Assembly: GCA_030651575.1 (NCBI GenBank)
Contig: JAUSFB010000027.1
Coordinates: 186,001 to 250,000 of the forward strand
DNA: 64,000 nucleotides
Source of the DNA: Phaeospirillum sp.
GTDB taxonomy: Bacteria; Pseudomonadota; Alphaproteobacteria; Rhodospirillales; Magnetospirillaceae
Direction: 5' to 3'
How positions within the stretch are numbered: the first letter of the stretch is position 1; each line of letters begins with the position of its first letter. Shown one piece after another: positions 1-8,837 of the stretch. The notes below the pieces were generated by a model, which worked only from the letters and a program-made list of their open reading frames with translations, was not told the DNA's origin and did no database searches. The translations under genes and the position numbers were made by a program.

Positions 1-2
1 AC

Positions 3-41
3 GCCATCGATGAAGACGACAATATCACCGAAGGCGAATAA
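3..41 (+). CDS. 3' end of an upstream gene (partial)
   Basis: Reading from base 3 gives the open codons AIDEDDNITEGE followed by TAA at 39-41. The tail is very acidic and ends just before a non-coding gap, which fits the C-terminus of a plus-strand gene whose body lies left of the window. Only twelve codons are visible, so neither the family nor the frame can be confirmed. It converges with the hemerythrin-like gene on the other strand. Confidence 0.35.
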   Translation, partial: AIDEDDNITEGE

Positions 42-107
42 ACAAAGAACCTTGGCGACACGCCCGCGCCGCCCCCCATGTGGAGAGGGGCTGCGCGGGC
101 GAAGATT

Positions 108-599
108 TCAACCGACTTCGGCGCGATAGATATTCGCCATTTCGGCATCGGCCTCGGGATCGAGCAGGGCGGAAATAGCGGCCAGCAGGCCCATCTCTTC
201 CTTCTGGATGTGGAAGATCTCGCGCTCGATCAGCTCGCCGCCGGCATCGCGGAACTCGCCCCAGCTGGCATCGGTAAAGCCGGCATCCGCGGCGGCCAGG
301 GCCAGATCGGCCACCTGAATCGCCAGCGGCAGGATCGAACGGTGTTCGTGGGTCAGCATGGTGACGATGCCGGTCTCGCCCTGTTCGATGAACGCCTTGA
401 ACAGGTGGTTCTCCTCGAAGCCGAAATGATTCTCGACCTCGGAACGCAGGGTGCGCGACAGCTGCTTCATCTTGCGCGCCACCAAATCGTCCACCTGGGG
501 CGGCTTGCGATTGGCGCCAAGAAACTCCTCCAGCGATTGCAGGGCCTCGATGGTGGTCATATGGGCCTGATGCAACAGGGCGCCGGTCTGGGTCTGCAT
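108..599 (-). CDS. Hemerythrin-like (HHE) domain protein
   Basis: A 163-aa soluble protein with the pattern of a hemerythrin-type four-helix bundle that binds a di-iron centre: HFGFEENHLF, then THEHRSILP, then EIFHIQKEEMGLL supply the usual His/Glu ligands. Such proteins bind O2 or NO or protect against nitrosative stress. An AAGGA ribosome site precedes the ATG. It is the last gene of a minus-strand set after the DUF2249 and polytopic membrane genes; the gap to the membrane gene's stop is only four bases, so they are probably cotranscribed. The family call is firm; the role in NO handling is inferred from neighbours. Confidence 0.82.
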   Translation of the reverse strand: MQTQTGALLHQAHMTTIEALQSLEEFLGANRKPPQVDDLVARKMKQLSRTLRSEVENHFGFEENHLFKAFIEQGETGIVTMLTHEHRSILPLAIQVADLALAAADAGFTDASWGEFRDAGGELIEREIFHIQKEEMGLLAAISALLDPEADAEMANIYRAEVG

Positions 600-603
600 G
601 CGA

Positions 604-1902
604 CTATCCTTCGTGGTTGGCGGCGGCCGCCGCCGTCATGTGGGAACGATACCGACGGATCACCTCGAAGGCGAACACGCCGAAAGCGATGGAACCGGCC
701 AGGCCGGCGAACAGGCCCAACCACATGGGCCAAGCCCAGCCGCCGATGATGGCGACGGCGACCAGGGCCAGGGCCGCCACATGGCAGGCAAGATGAATAT
801 CCACCGGCAGCTTGGGCGCCAACCGGGACACCAGCGCCGGCTTGCCGCCCAGCGACGACGAATGCATGGAGGCCAGAAATGGCATGATCCGCTGCATCAG
901 GGCAGTGACGAAGGTCAACAGCCAACCGAATATCAAAAGGAAGCCCCACAGCGTCGACCAGGGATCGGCCGGAGCCCCCAGCGCCAACGCCACCGCCAAC
1001 AGCAGACTGAGCGGCAGCATGACCAGCGCCACCCAGACCAGCCGGAAGAACGGCTCGAACTTCTTCTTCATACGGCTTTGGATGGTGCCGCGCATGGCAT
1101 GGGCGTGCAGCCCCACCGCCACCAGTCCCAGCACCGCCCCCAAGGCCGCCACCACGCCGATTCCGGCGGCGGTCCCCGCCACGGCCAGCGTCAGGGCGAC
1201 GCCCGAGGCCAGGGCCGCGCGCTTGACCAGGGCGTCAGGCACGGCGGAGCCCAGCACGAACATGGGGATCAGGACGGTGGAAAAACCCAGCGCCAGCATC
1301 CCCATGAAGCCATAGCCGGCCAGCGCCGCATGGGTGGCGGCGATAGCGGCGTGATCGGGCAGAAAACCTTTGGTGAAGTCCACCAGCAAGACCAGCCCCA
1401 GCACCGCCAGCAACGCCAGCGACACCACCGCCATGGCGGAATAGCGGGTGACGCCCGGCAGATCGGTGACCTTGCGCAGATTGGCCGAAACCAGCCAGCC
1501 GAACAGCGCCATCCCCACCACCGCCAGGGTCGCGCCCAGATGCTGCGCCCAGCCCAGCGCCAGACCGAGCCCGACCACGAACACGGCCACGCCGGGGACA
1601 TAGACCCAGAACATCAGGCGGATGGCCCATTGCGGCCCCAGCGGCCGGCGGGTCGCCACCGGCAGCAACTGGATCGCCGCCCCCATGGCCGCCATGACCA
1701 GGGTGCCGAGGGTGATCATGTGCAGGGCGGCCAGAACCAGCCCCTGTCCGCCGACAAAGCCCAGCACCGCCCCCGGCCCCGCCGTCAACAGCGTGGCCCA
1801 GGCGGCGACGTGGAACAGCACGGCCGCGATAAAAAAGCGATAGGGGAGCGAGGGCGGAAGCAGACGGTCCTTGGCCCCCATCATCAGACTGCCGGGAAAC
1901 AT
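604..1902 (-). CDS. Polytopic membrane protein, heme-copper-oxidase-like (NnrS-like)
   Basis: A 432-aa protein with about twelve hydrophobic segments filling nearly its whole length. His-containing helices such as LHMITLGTLVMAAMG followed by IQLLPVA, and ATHAALAGYGFMGMLALG, resemble the heme-binding helices of NnrS and of the CcoN-like fold, known for metal/heme membrane proteins linked to NO metabolism. The start ATG overlaps the stop of the DUF2249 gene as TGATG, indicating translational coupling. A longer open frame reaching 2217 exists but runs through the DUF2249 gene and is not used. Inner-membrane location is certain from sequence; the exact family is less so. Confidence 0.7.
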   Translation of the reverse strand: MFPGSLMMGAKDRLLPPSLPYRFFIAAVLFHVAAWATLLTAGPGAVLGFVGGQGLVLAALHMITLGTLVMAAMGAAIQLLPVATRRPLGPQWAIRLMFWVYVPGVAVFVVGLGLALGWAQHLGATLAVVGMALFGWLVSANLRKVTDLPGVTRYSAMAVVSLALLAVLGLVLLVDFTKGFLPDHAAIAATHAALAGYGFMGMLALGFSTVLIPMFVLGSAVPDALVKRAALASGVALTLAVAGTAAGIGVVAALGAVLGLVAVGLHAHAMRGTIQSRMKKKFEPFFRLVWVALVMLPLSLLLAVALALGAPADPWSTLWGFLLIFGWLLTFVTALMQRIMPFLASMHSSSLGGKPALVSRLAPKLPVDIHLACHVAALALVAVAIIGGWAWPMWLGLFAGLAGSIAFGVFAFEVIRRYRSHMTAAAAANHEG

Positions 1903-2483
1903 CAGGACATGCGCTCCAACCACAGACGGATATTGACCATCTCGCTGGCGATCCGGGCAATGTGCCAGCCGCGCTCGGCCAATTCCAGGGCCAGCAATTG
2001 CGGCTCGCGGTCGTGATGGACCACCACGGTCTCGTTCCCGGCGATGCCTTCGACCAGACGGATGATGGCCAGCAATGGATTGGGAGGCGTCAGCTTGCGC
2101 ACATCGATATGGATGCCGTCGTCTTCCCGCCAGGTCATGGCGCCCTCGGGCGTGACCTCGACCTCGGCGCCCCGCTCCCAGTCGGCACCGCCGTCCTGGT
2201 GAAAGAACACCCGCCAATGGCCCTCGGACAGCTTGCGCCCGTAGGAGGAAAAACCGCGGCCGGCCAGCACCCGACGCAGCGGCGACGGATTGAACGGCGC
2301 GTCGATCACCAGAAAGCCGCCGAACTCGACTCCGGCCGCCGCCTCCATGATGGCGGAAAAGGGATCGGTTCCCTCAGCCAGCAGGCCGCGCACATCCACC
2401 GGCTGACAGTCCAGCGCCGAGGCCAGCCATTCCGGCGGCCCTCCCACGTCCCTACCGTCCACCATCGGCGTAACTTCAGCCAT
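1902..2483 (-). CDS. DUF2249 domain protein (two copies)
   Basis: A 193-aa protein with two successive DUF2249-like units: one around residues 30-98 (VDVRGLLAEGTDPFSAIMEA to HWRVFFHQDGG) and one around 124-190 (IHIDVRKLTPPNPLLAII to MVNIRLWL). Each has the 'DVR' strand, a middle helix and the 'RGW/RGF' turn typical of this small sulfur-carrier-like fold, often found with hemerythrins and NnrS. I chose ATG at 2483, with GGGAAAGG about seven bases upstream, over the GTG one codon earlier. It heads the operon, downstream of an FNR/DNR-type box. Confidence 0.75.
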   Translation of the reverse strand: MAEVTPMVDGRDVGGPPEWLASALDCQPVDVRGLLAEGTDPFSAIMEAAAGVEFGGFLVIDAPFNPSPLRRVLAGRGFSSYGRKLSEGHWRVFFHQDGGADWERGAEVEVTPEGAMTWREDDGIHIDVRKLTPPNPLLAIIRLVEGIAGNETVVVHHDREPQLLALELAERGWHIARIASEMVNIRLWLERMS

Positions 2484-2537
2484 CACATGCCTTTCCCAAG
2501 GTTAAGCCAACCGTGCCCACCCGCCGGAACGACCGCC

Positions 2538-2551
2538 TTGACGTTTGTTAA
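2538..2551 (-). promoter_or_regulatory. FNR/DNR-type box before the DUF2249 operon
   Basis: The 14-mer TTGACGTTTGTTAA matches the Crp/Fnr-family consensus TTGAY-N4-RTCAA at 9 of 10 fixed positions. It ends about 55 bases upstream of the ATG at 2483, in the gap between the DUF2249 gene and the end of the Crp/Fnr gene. Two Crp/Fnr regulators are encoded immediately upstream, so autoregional control by NO or low oxygen is likely. Binding is inferred, not shown. Confidence 0.6.
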
Positions 2552-2576
2552 GCAGGATCAGGGGATTGCATAATTG

Positions 2577-3281
2577 TTAGGCCGCATCCTCGCGCACCAG
2601 CCGGCGCAGAGCTTCGATATCGGTAATCTCGATCTCGCGGCCACGGGTCTCGACCCCCACCGCCTTGAGGCGATTGAGCGCGCGCGACAGGCTTTCCGGC
2701 GCGATGCCGATCCTGCTGGCCAGGACCGACTTGGTCAGCGGCAGGCGCACCCGCTCGGAATTGCCCGAGCTGTCCGCCACCTTGGCCGCCAGGGCCAGCA
2801 GGAAGGTGGCGAGGCGCTGGCTGGGCGATTTGCTTTTCAGTTCGCTGATCTCGTGGATCAGGTGGACCTGGCGCCGCGATAACCCGGACAGCAGGATCAG
2901 GCCGATGGACGGCTTTTCGGCCAACCGCTTGAGAAACAGCCCCGCCGGGATGTGAATCAGGCGCGAGCCCGCCGCCACCTCGCAATTCAACGGGAAAATC
3001 CCCGACGAAAAGATGGCCGCCTCAGCGAAGGTGCAAATGGGATCGAACACCTCGATAATGGACTGATCGCCGGTTTCGGTCAGGGCGAACAGGTTGACGC
3101 GCCCCTCCAGCACCACGAAAAAGCGATCGGCCTTGTCGCCCTGGCTGAACAGCAGCTCGACCTCGGGATAGACCGCCACATGGGCGCCGTCCAGCAACAG
3201 CGCCAGTTCGCCGACGGAAAGCCCGGCCAGCAGCGGCGTCTGGGCGACAAGTTCAAGATCGGAGGAGGCTAGAGTACTCAT
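2577..3281 (-). CDS. Crp/Fnr family transcription regulator
   Basis: A 234-aa regulator. Residues about 10-120 form the cyclic-nucleotide-binding-like beta roll (FFVVLEGRVNLFAL), followed by a long dimer helix and a C-terminal winged helix with TKSVLASRIGIAPESLSRAL as recognition region. The N-terminal Cys cluster of FNR is missing, so it is not an iron-sulfur FNR; the layout resembles DNR/NNR proteins that sense NO through heme. The start at 3281 lies five bases after the stop of the paralogous gene; the farther start at 3311 would overlap it by 25 bases. The probable target is the box at 2538. Confidence 0.8.
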   Translation of the reverse strand: MSTLASSDLELVAQTPLLAGLSVGELALLLDGAHVAVYPEVELLFSQGDKADRFFVVLEGRVNLFALTETGDQSIIEVFDPICTFAEAAIFSSGIFPLNCEVAAGSRLIHIPAGLFLKRLAEKPSIGLILLSGLSRRQVHLIHEISELKSKSPSQRLATFLLALAAKVADSSGNSERVRLPLTKSVLASRIGIAPESLSRALNRLKAVGVETRGREIEITDIEALRRLVREDAA

Positions 3282-3286
3282 GCGGA

Positions 3287-3985
3287 TCAACCCGTCTCGT
3301 CTTCGGCGCAAAACGCCCGCAGCCGCGCCACATCGGCGATGACCACCAGATTGTCGGGCAGCGATTCGACGCCCAGCCGCGCCAGCTTGCCCAGGGCGCG
3401 AGACAGGCTTTCCGGCTTCATGCCCAACTGCTCGGCCACCAGCTTCTTGTCATAGGGAAAGCGCAGCTCGGCGCGGCCGTCATCGGCCTCCACCAGGGTC
3501 AGCAGGAAGCTGCCCAGCCGCTGGGCGGTGGTCTTCAGCTTCAGCTCGGCGATCTGACGCACCAGCATGCGCAGGCGCAACGACATGGATGTCAGCATGT
3601 GCAGCATGATATCCATGCGGCCCTCCAGCCGGGCGCGAAAGGCCTCCGCCGGAATCGCCAGCAGGCTGGCCGGAGTCAGCACCCGCGCCGACATGATGTA
3701 GCGGCCCGAACCGAACATGGCGGCGTCGCCCAGCACGGTGGCGCGCCGCGCCACCTCGACCACGCTCTTGCGACCGCCGGACTCCAGCGACAGCTCCACA
3801 TGGCCGTCCAGCACCACATAAAAGCGGTCCACCGGCTGACCTTCGCGGTACAGCTCGTGCTCCTGCGGCAGGGACAGAACCTCGGCCCCCTCCAGCAGAC
3901 CCCGGATGTCCTTCTCCACCACCCCGGAAAACAAGGGTGAGAATTGCAGTTGCAACAGGATTTCCCTGTCCAGCGCCTGCGCCAT
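3287..3985 (-). CDS. Crp/Fnr family transcription regulator (paralog)
   Basis: A 232-aa regulator with the same layout as its downstream neighbour: sensor beta roll (FYVVLDGHVELSL), dimer helix, and winged helix with KKLVAEQLGMKPESLSRALG. It also lacks the FNR Cys cluster. The two genes form a tandem pair, probably from duplication, and their helix-turn-helix regions are alike enough that they may read similar boxes. It is divergent from the racemase gene at 4130; in the gap only a weak half-site (GTCAA at 4015-4019) is visible. Confidence 0.8.
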   Translation of the reverse strand: MAQALDREILLQLQFSPLFSGVVEKDIRGLLEGAEVLSLPQEHELYREGQPVDRFYVVLDGHVELSLESGGRKSVVEVARRATVLGDAAMFGSGRYIMSARVLTPASLLAIPAEAFRARLEGRMDIMLHMLTSMSLRLRMLVRQIAELKLKTTAQRLGSFLLTLVEADDGRAELRFPYDKKLVAEQLGMKPESLSRALGKLARLGVESLPDNLVVIADVARLRAFCAEDETG

Positions 3986-4129
3986 GCCATTTCCCCAACA
4001 GTGATTTTGCCAAAGTCAATTCAGGCGGCGAACGGTACGACGAAGGCGGCGGGGGTTCCAGTCCTTTATGGGTTGCCCAAAACCGGCACGAACAGATAAG
4101 AAGACCCTGAATTATCCGGGGGTTGGAAT

Positions 4130-4951
4130 ATGGACGAAGCATCGCGTCTGCCGATCGGGATTTTTGATTCGGGCGTCGGCGGGCTGACCGTGCTGAAAGC
4201 GGTGCGCGAGCGCCTGGGAGCCGAATCGCTGATCTATCTCGGCGACACCGCCCGCCTGCCCTACGGCACCAAAAGCGCCCAGACCGTGGCGGCCTATGCC
4301 CTGGATGCCTCGCGCCGGCTGGTCTCTTACGGCATCAAGGCCCTGCTGGTGGCCGACAACACCTCGTCCGCCCATGCGCTGGAGGCGTTGCGGGCCGAGT
4401 TCCCCGGCCTGCCGGTGGTGGGTGTGGTCGAGCCCGGCGCCACGGCGGCGGCGGCGGCCTCGTCCCATGGCCGGATCGTGGTCTGCGCCACCGAAAGCTC
4501 GGTCCAGGCCGGAACCTATCCCCGCGCCATCTTGCATTCGCGTCCCGGCGCCCAGGTAACCCAGCTGGCCTGCCCGCTGTTTGTCTCCATGGTTGAGGAG
4601 GGCATGGTGGACGGCCCCATCGCCGAGCAGATCGCGCGCCACTACCTCGACCCGCTGTTCACCGGCCCCGACGCCGCCGACTGTCTGCTGCTGGGCTGCA
4701 CCCACTTTCCGGTGCTGGCGCCGCTGTTTCATCGCCTGCTGGGGCCGAAAGTCGCCGTGGTGGATTCGGCCTCGACCACTGCCATGGTGATCGAGGATCT
4801 GCTGTCGTTGCGGCGGCTGAAAGCGCCGGAAGGCGGCCAGGGCGCCATCCGCTATCTGGCCACCGACGCGCCGGAACGCTTTGCCCGCGTGGCGACGGTA
4901 TTCGTGCCCTGGGCCATCAAGGCGTCGGAAATCGAAAGTATCGATCTTTGA
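4130..4951 (+). CDS. murI: Glutamate racemase family protein, first catalytic Cys replaced by Asp
   Basis: A 273-aa protein that follows glutamate racemase along its whole length: GIFDSGVGGLTVL at the start, IYLGDTARLPYG, PVVGVVEPG, and LLLGCTHFP near the end. MurI makes D-glutamate for peptidoglycan with two cysteines acting as opposing acid/base groups. The second is present (Cys190), but at the first, normally in ACNTAS, the sequence reads ADNTSS with Asp76 (codon GAC at 4355-4357). The enzyme may therefore be altered in stereochemistry or mechanism, or use Asp as the base. It is single and divergent from the Crp/Fnr pair. Confidence 0.85.
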   Translation: MDEASRLPIGIFDSGVGGLTVLKAVRERLGAESLIYLGDTARLPYGTKSAQTVAAYALDASRRLVSYGIKALLVADNTSSAHALEALRAEFPGLPVVGVVEPGATAAAAASSHGRIVVCATESSVQAGTYPRAILHSRPGAQVTQLACPLFVSMVEEGMVDGPIAEQIARHYLDPLFTGPDAADCLLLGCTHFPVLAPLFHRLLGPKVAVVDSASTTAMVIEDLLSLRRLKAPEGGQGAIRYLATDAPERFARVATVFVPWAIKASEIESIDL

Positions 4952-4961
4952 CCGAGCGCCG

Positions 4962-7900
4962 TCAGCCGAGATACTTGGCGATCTCGACCTCGTCGATCTG
5001 GTCGGCCTTCAAGAAACGCTCGGCATAGCGGAGATAGACGCCCGAGGAGAGAAAGAGGTCGAACAGGTCGGGGTCGATATGCTTGTCCTTCTTGAAGAAG
5101 CTGAGGATCTTGACGCATTCCGACAGGGTCTTGGGCTTCTTATAAGGCCGGTCCGACGCGGTCAGTGCCTCGAAGACATCGGCGATGGCGGTAATCCGCG
5201 ACGGGATCGACAGATCCGTATGGTCCAGGCCGCGAGGATAACCGGTACCCGTCAAGGTCTCATGATGGGCGCCGGCATATTCGGCCACCCGCGACAGCTG
5301 CTTTGGAAACGGCATCCGCTCCAGCATGATGATGGTCTGGATGATGTGTTCGTTGATCTTGAAGCGCTCTTCCTCGGTCAGGGTGCCGCGCCCGATGCCC
5401 AGATTATAGACCTCGCCGAAATTGTAGAGGTTGTCCGGGACCTTGGTCTTGAAGCGCAACTCCGGGTCGAAGACCGCCGAATTCGCCGGCCGGGGGATGA
5501 CGTGGTGGGGCTTGTCGGCCAGCAGCGACTCCGCCGCCGGCAACGGCGCGGCGGGCATGGTCTCCATGCGGCGCAATTCGTCCTGGGACAGGCCCAGCCG
5601 GTCGTCGAAATGGCGCATCCAGCCGCGCCCGGCGATTTCCTTCAGCCGCGCGACCCGTTCGGGCGCCATGAATTCGCCCCCCAGATTGCACTCGGCGACA
5701 AAAGCGAACTCCTCTGCCAGCTCGGCCTTGCGCGCCTCGAAGCCGGCCTCGGCCGCCTCGGGGGGCGTTCCCGCCGCGATGGCCTCCAACTGCCCGATCC
5801 GGGCGTCGCGCAACAAGACCTCGAACCGCATCCGCACCTCGTGGATGCGGTTGTGGATGGTCTCCAGCTTGGTCGCCTTGTCGACCACGTATTCCGGGGT
5901 GGTGACCTTGCCGCAATCGTGCAGCCAGGCCCCGATCTTGAACTCGCGCCACTGTTCCGGAGTATGGAAGGCGAACCCGGCCAACGGTCCCTCGGTCACC
6001 TTGCAGGCTTCCTCGGCCAGCATCAGCGACAGTTCCGGCACCCGCTCGCAATGGCCGCCGGTATAGGGGCTCTTGGCGTCGATGGCGCCGGCCATGATCT
6101 GGATCATGGCGTCCATCAGCCGTTCCTGGGCGTCCAGCAGCTCGCGGTTATAAAGCGCGGTGGCGGCCTGGGCGGCCAGGGCCTCGACAAAGCGCTGGAT
6201 CTGGGGCGAGAACGCCACGATCCCGTCGCTCCCCGCCGGTCGGGCGTTGATCAGTTGCAGCGCCCCGATCACGTCGCCGCCGCGCGGCTTCAACGGCACG
6301 GTCAGAAACGAGGTCGAGTGATAGCCGCTGCGCTGGTCGAACGCCTTGGTCCCGGAAAAGTCGAACCGACCCTCGTCATAGGCATCCGGAATGTTGATGG
6401 TCATCTGCTCGTGCACCGAATGACTGACCACATTGGACCGGTTGGGCGTGCCGTCCGCCAGGGTCATCGCCACCGGCGGCAATGATGGCGGCGGCTCGCC
6501 CTCGCCCCCCATCTTGATACCCAGCGTGTCGTTGCGGATGATCTGAAACCGCAACTTGTCCTCGTCGCAGATGTACAAGGTGCCGCCATCGGCGTTGGAC
6601 AGCTCCTTCGCCCCCATCAGGATCATGTCCATCAGGCGGCCGGAATCCCGTTCGGCCGACAACGCGATCCCCAGATCGACCAGACGCTCCAGCCGTCCCT
6701 GGGCCGCCGCCAATTCGCCGGAGCGGGCGGCGATGGTCTGCTTCATCAGCCCGAAGGCCTCGCCGAGATCCTGAAACTCGCTGACGAACGAGCCGCTGGA
6801 CGGATTGCCGGCGAAATCGAACCGCCGCACCCGCTCGGCCTCGACCACCAGATGCTTGACCGCCCGGGCGATGTTGCGGGCCAGCAGCATGGCCAGCGGC
6901 ACCACCAGCAGCAGAACCAGCGCGGTGACGGTCAGAATCCGCCGCTGCATGTCCTTGATCGGGCCGGTGAAATCGGCGAATGGCGAAATAATGCCGATGG
7001 AGATGGCCTGACCGCTGCGGTCATGCCAATCGGTGGCCTGGACCAGGACCTCGCCGCGCCCGGTCTGAACCAGTCTGGCGGTATCGCTGGCGACGGTTTC
7101 GGACAGCGCCCGCATCAGCGGATCGTCGATTTCGGCCAGCTTGGCCAGCGGTTCAATCTCCCTGCCCACTCCCGCCGCCAGGGCCGGAGCCAGGGCGAGA
7201 ATGCGGCGCTTCTGATCGATCAACGCGATTCCGCCCTGGGGGGAGATGACCTGACTCCCCACGAAGCCGGATAACCCGCGCAAGGTGACGTCGACGCCGA
7301 ACACCCCCGCGCCATTGGCGAGACGACGCGACGCCGTCAATCCGGGCTCCCGCAGCGAGCTGAACACATAGGGCTCGGACAGAATGCTGTCGGGGCGATC
7401 CAGGGCCGCCAGATACCATGGCCGCTGGCGGGGATCGTAAGGAGGGTTGTCCTTGACCTCGGACCCCCGCGCCGCCAGCCCCTCGCCCAGGAAGGTCCAG
7501 GTCTCGCGCCGGACTCCGTCGGCGCCGGTGGCGATGGCGCGGAGAATGAAGCGGGTTCCCGCCGGCGCCTTGTTCGCCGCCAGGATACGGTCGTCGTCCC
7601 GGACCGCGATGACCTGAAGAAAACCGCCATCGGCCTGTCCGATATAAACGGAATAGAGATTCGGGCTCTGCTCCAGCGCCCGCAACAGGAACGGCACCGC
7701 CCCGTGCCCGGTGGCGTCGCCGATCGGGTCAACCGAAGCGGGTAGCGACGCCCCCAACCCGGCCAGGTCGAGCAGATCGTTGATCTGAACCTCGACCCGG
7801 TCGGCGACCCGCGCGGTGATCTCCGAAAACAGCCGCTGGGCGCCTTCCTGGGCGGCGCGGCTGCTGGCGAGGTAAATGCTGGTCGCCGTGGCGATGGTCA

Positions 7901-7976
7901 GGCAGGCCACCACAAACGCGATGATCAGCACGATACTGACCTGCAATCCCAGACGCGGCCGCCTCAACATCGCCAT
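4962..7976 (-). CDS. Membrane sensor: dCache-HAMP-GAF-HD-GYP phosphodiesterase
   Basis: About 1004 aa. A TM helix near the N-terminus (VSIVLIIAFVVACLTIATAT), a large periplasmic double-Cache-like region, a second TM helix (ILTVTALVLLLVVPLAMLLA), HAMP, a GAF domain, then a C-terminal HD-GYP domain with WLHDCGK and HHETLTGTGYP. HD-GYP enzymes hydrolyse c-di-GMP. About 170 residues are inserted between the HD helix and the following conserved helix, longer than in the usual domain. I prefer ATG at 7976, preceded by GGGAATGGGG; upstream ATG 8009 and TTG 8018 have no ribosome site. It converges with murI with only a ten-base gap. Confidence 0.85.
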   Translation of the reverse strand: MAMLRRPRLGLQVSIVLIIAFVVACLTIATATSIYLASSRAAQEGAQRLFSEITARVADRVEVQINDLLDLAGLGASLPASVDPIGDATGHGAVPFLLRALEQSPNLYSVYIGQADGGFLQVIAVRDDDRILAANKAPAGTRFILRAIATGADGVRRETWTFLGEGLAARGSEVKDNPPYDPRQRPWYLAALDRPDSILSEPYVFSSLREPGLTASRRLANGAGVFGVDVTLRGLSGFVGSQVISPQGGIALIDQKRRILALAPALAAGVGREIEPLAKLAEIDDPLMRALSETVASDTARLVQTGRGEVLVQATDWHDRSGQAISIGIISPFADFTGPIKDMQRRILTVTALVLLLVVPLAMLLARNIARAVKHLVVEAERVRRFDFAGNPSSGSFVSEFQDLGEAFGLMKQTIAARSGELAAAQGRLERLVDLGIALSAERDSGRLMDMILMGAKELSNADGGTLYICDEDKLRFQIIRNDTLGIKMGGEGEPPPSLPPVAMTLADGTPNRSNVVSHSVHEQMTINIPDAYDEGRFDFSGTKAFDQRSGYHSTSFLTVPLKPRGGDVIGALQLINARPAGSDGIVAFSPQIQRFVEALAAQAATALYNRELLDAQERLMDAMIQIMAGAIDAKSPYTGGHCERVPELSLMLAEEACKVTEGPLAGFAFHTPEQWREFKIGAWLHDCGKVTTPEYVVDKATKLETIHNRIHEVRMRFEVLLRDARIGQLEAIAAGTPPEAAEAGFEARKAELAEEFAFVAECNLGGEFMAPERVARLKEIAGRGWMRHFDDRLGLSQDELRRMETMPAAPLPAAESLLADKPHHVIPRPANSAVFDPELRFKTKVPDNLYNFGEVYNLGIGRGTLTEEERFKINEHIIQTIIMLERMPFPKQLSRVAEYAGAHHETLTGTGYPRGLDHTDLSIPSRITAIADVFEALTASDRPYKKPKTLSECVKILSFFKKDKHIDPDLFDLFLSSGVYLRYAERFLKADQIDEVEIAKYLG

Positions 7977-8066
7977 CCCCCATTCCCGCAGCCACCAGAA
8001 GCCCGGCATTCTGCACAAGAATCAGAATAATGTAAGCTTCATGAATCGGGAGGCGCGGCGCAGGGC

Positions 8067-8780
8067 TCAATCCTGGAGGGTAGACAAGAACGCCCAAAGA
8101 TTGGTCCAGTCGGCCGGGGTCTTGGCACGCAGGATGTCGAGATCGTCATGGGCGCGCGCCCCCGTCAGAAAGCCTTTCACCTGCGCCTTCAGGTAGGGGA
8201 TGTGCTGGGCGGCCAGCGGCGGTTTCTTGACACGCCCCTCGCCCTTGCGGCCGTGACAGGCGGCGCAGTCAGCCCCGTAGAAGGCCTTGCCCGCCTCGAC
8301 GTCGCCCGGCTCGTGCGGGACCACCAGCACCCGCTTCATGACCTGAAGACGGGCATAGCCGTCGGCGGGCATATTGGCTGGCGGCTTGGTGTCCAGCTTG
8401 ACCTCGGACAGGAAGCGCGACACGTCGAGCACATCGGCCTCGGACATCTCGCGATCGACCGCGAACGGGATCATGGGGATATTCTCGCGCTCGCGGGTCT
8501 TGAACTTGCGGAATTGCTCGGCCAGATAATCGGCGTTGAGCCCCCCCAACCGGGGATAGACCCCGCCGCCGCCGCCGGCCCCCAGGTCGCCGTGACAGCC
8601 GGCGCAGGTCCGCATGACGTCCTGGGCGTTATCGGGATCATAAACATAGGGCTTGCCCTTGATCATGATGCCGGTCGCCGATGGAGTGGCGGCGGTCTGA
8701 GCCGCCAACGGACCGCCCGCCAGTGAAACGACTCCGAAAACAGCGGCGAAAGCCAGTGCCAAGCGCAGTCCATTTCTCAT
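8067..8780 (-). CDS. Periplasmic diheme cytochrome c
   Basis: A 237-aa protein with a Sec signal peptide (hydrophobic stretch 6-22, cleavage near LAAQTA) and two c-type heme sites, CAGCH (59-63) and CAACH (172-176), one in each half. Two-domain cytochromes of this size (c4-like) carry electrons to terminal oxidases or nitrogen-oxide reductases in the periplasm. It has its own transcription unit; an FNR-like dyad lies about 58 bases upstream, suggesting induction at low oxygen. The donor and acceptor cannot be read from sequence. Confidence 0.85.
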   Translation of the reverse strand: MRNGLRLALAFAAVFGVVSLAGGPLAAQTAATPSATGIMIKGKPYVYDPDNAQDVMRTCAGCHGDLGAGGGGGVYPRLGGLNADYLAEQFRKFKTRERENIPMIPFAVDREMSEADVLDVSRFLSEVKLDTKPPANMPADGYARLQVMKRVLVVPHEPGDVEAGKAFYGADCAACHGRKGEGRVKKPPLAAQHIPYLKAQVKGFLTGARAHDDLDILRAKTPADWTNLWAFLSTLQD

Positions 8781-8837
8781 CGCGGGCCTCCATCGTGGGT
8801 CGGACCGTAGTAGCTAGCGCCCCGGCCGTCGCCCCGC

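Noticed and set aside
604..2217. 537-aa version of the membrane protein gene starting at 2217
   Set aside because: The extra 105 residues are Arg/Gly-rich out-of-frame translation of the DUF2249 gene; the ATG at 1902 overlaps its stop and begins the hydrophobic protein.
4001..4020. Possible FNR box between the Crp/Fnr pair and murI
   Set aside because: Only one half-site (GTCAA) is good; the other half matches at three of five bases.
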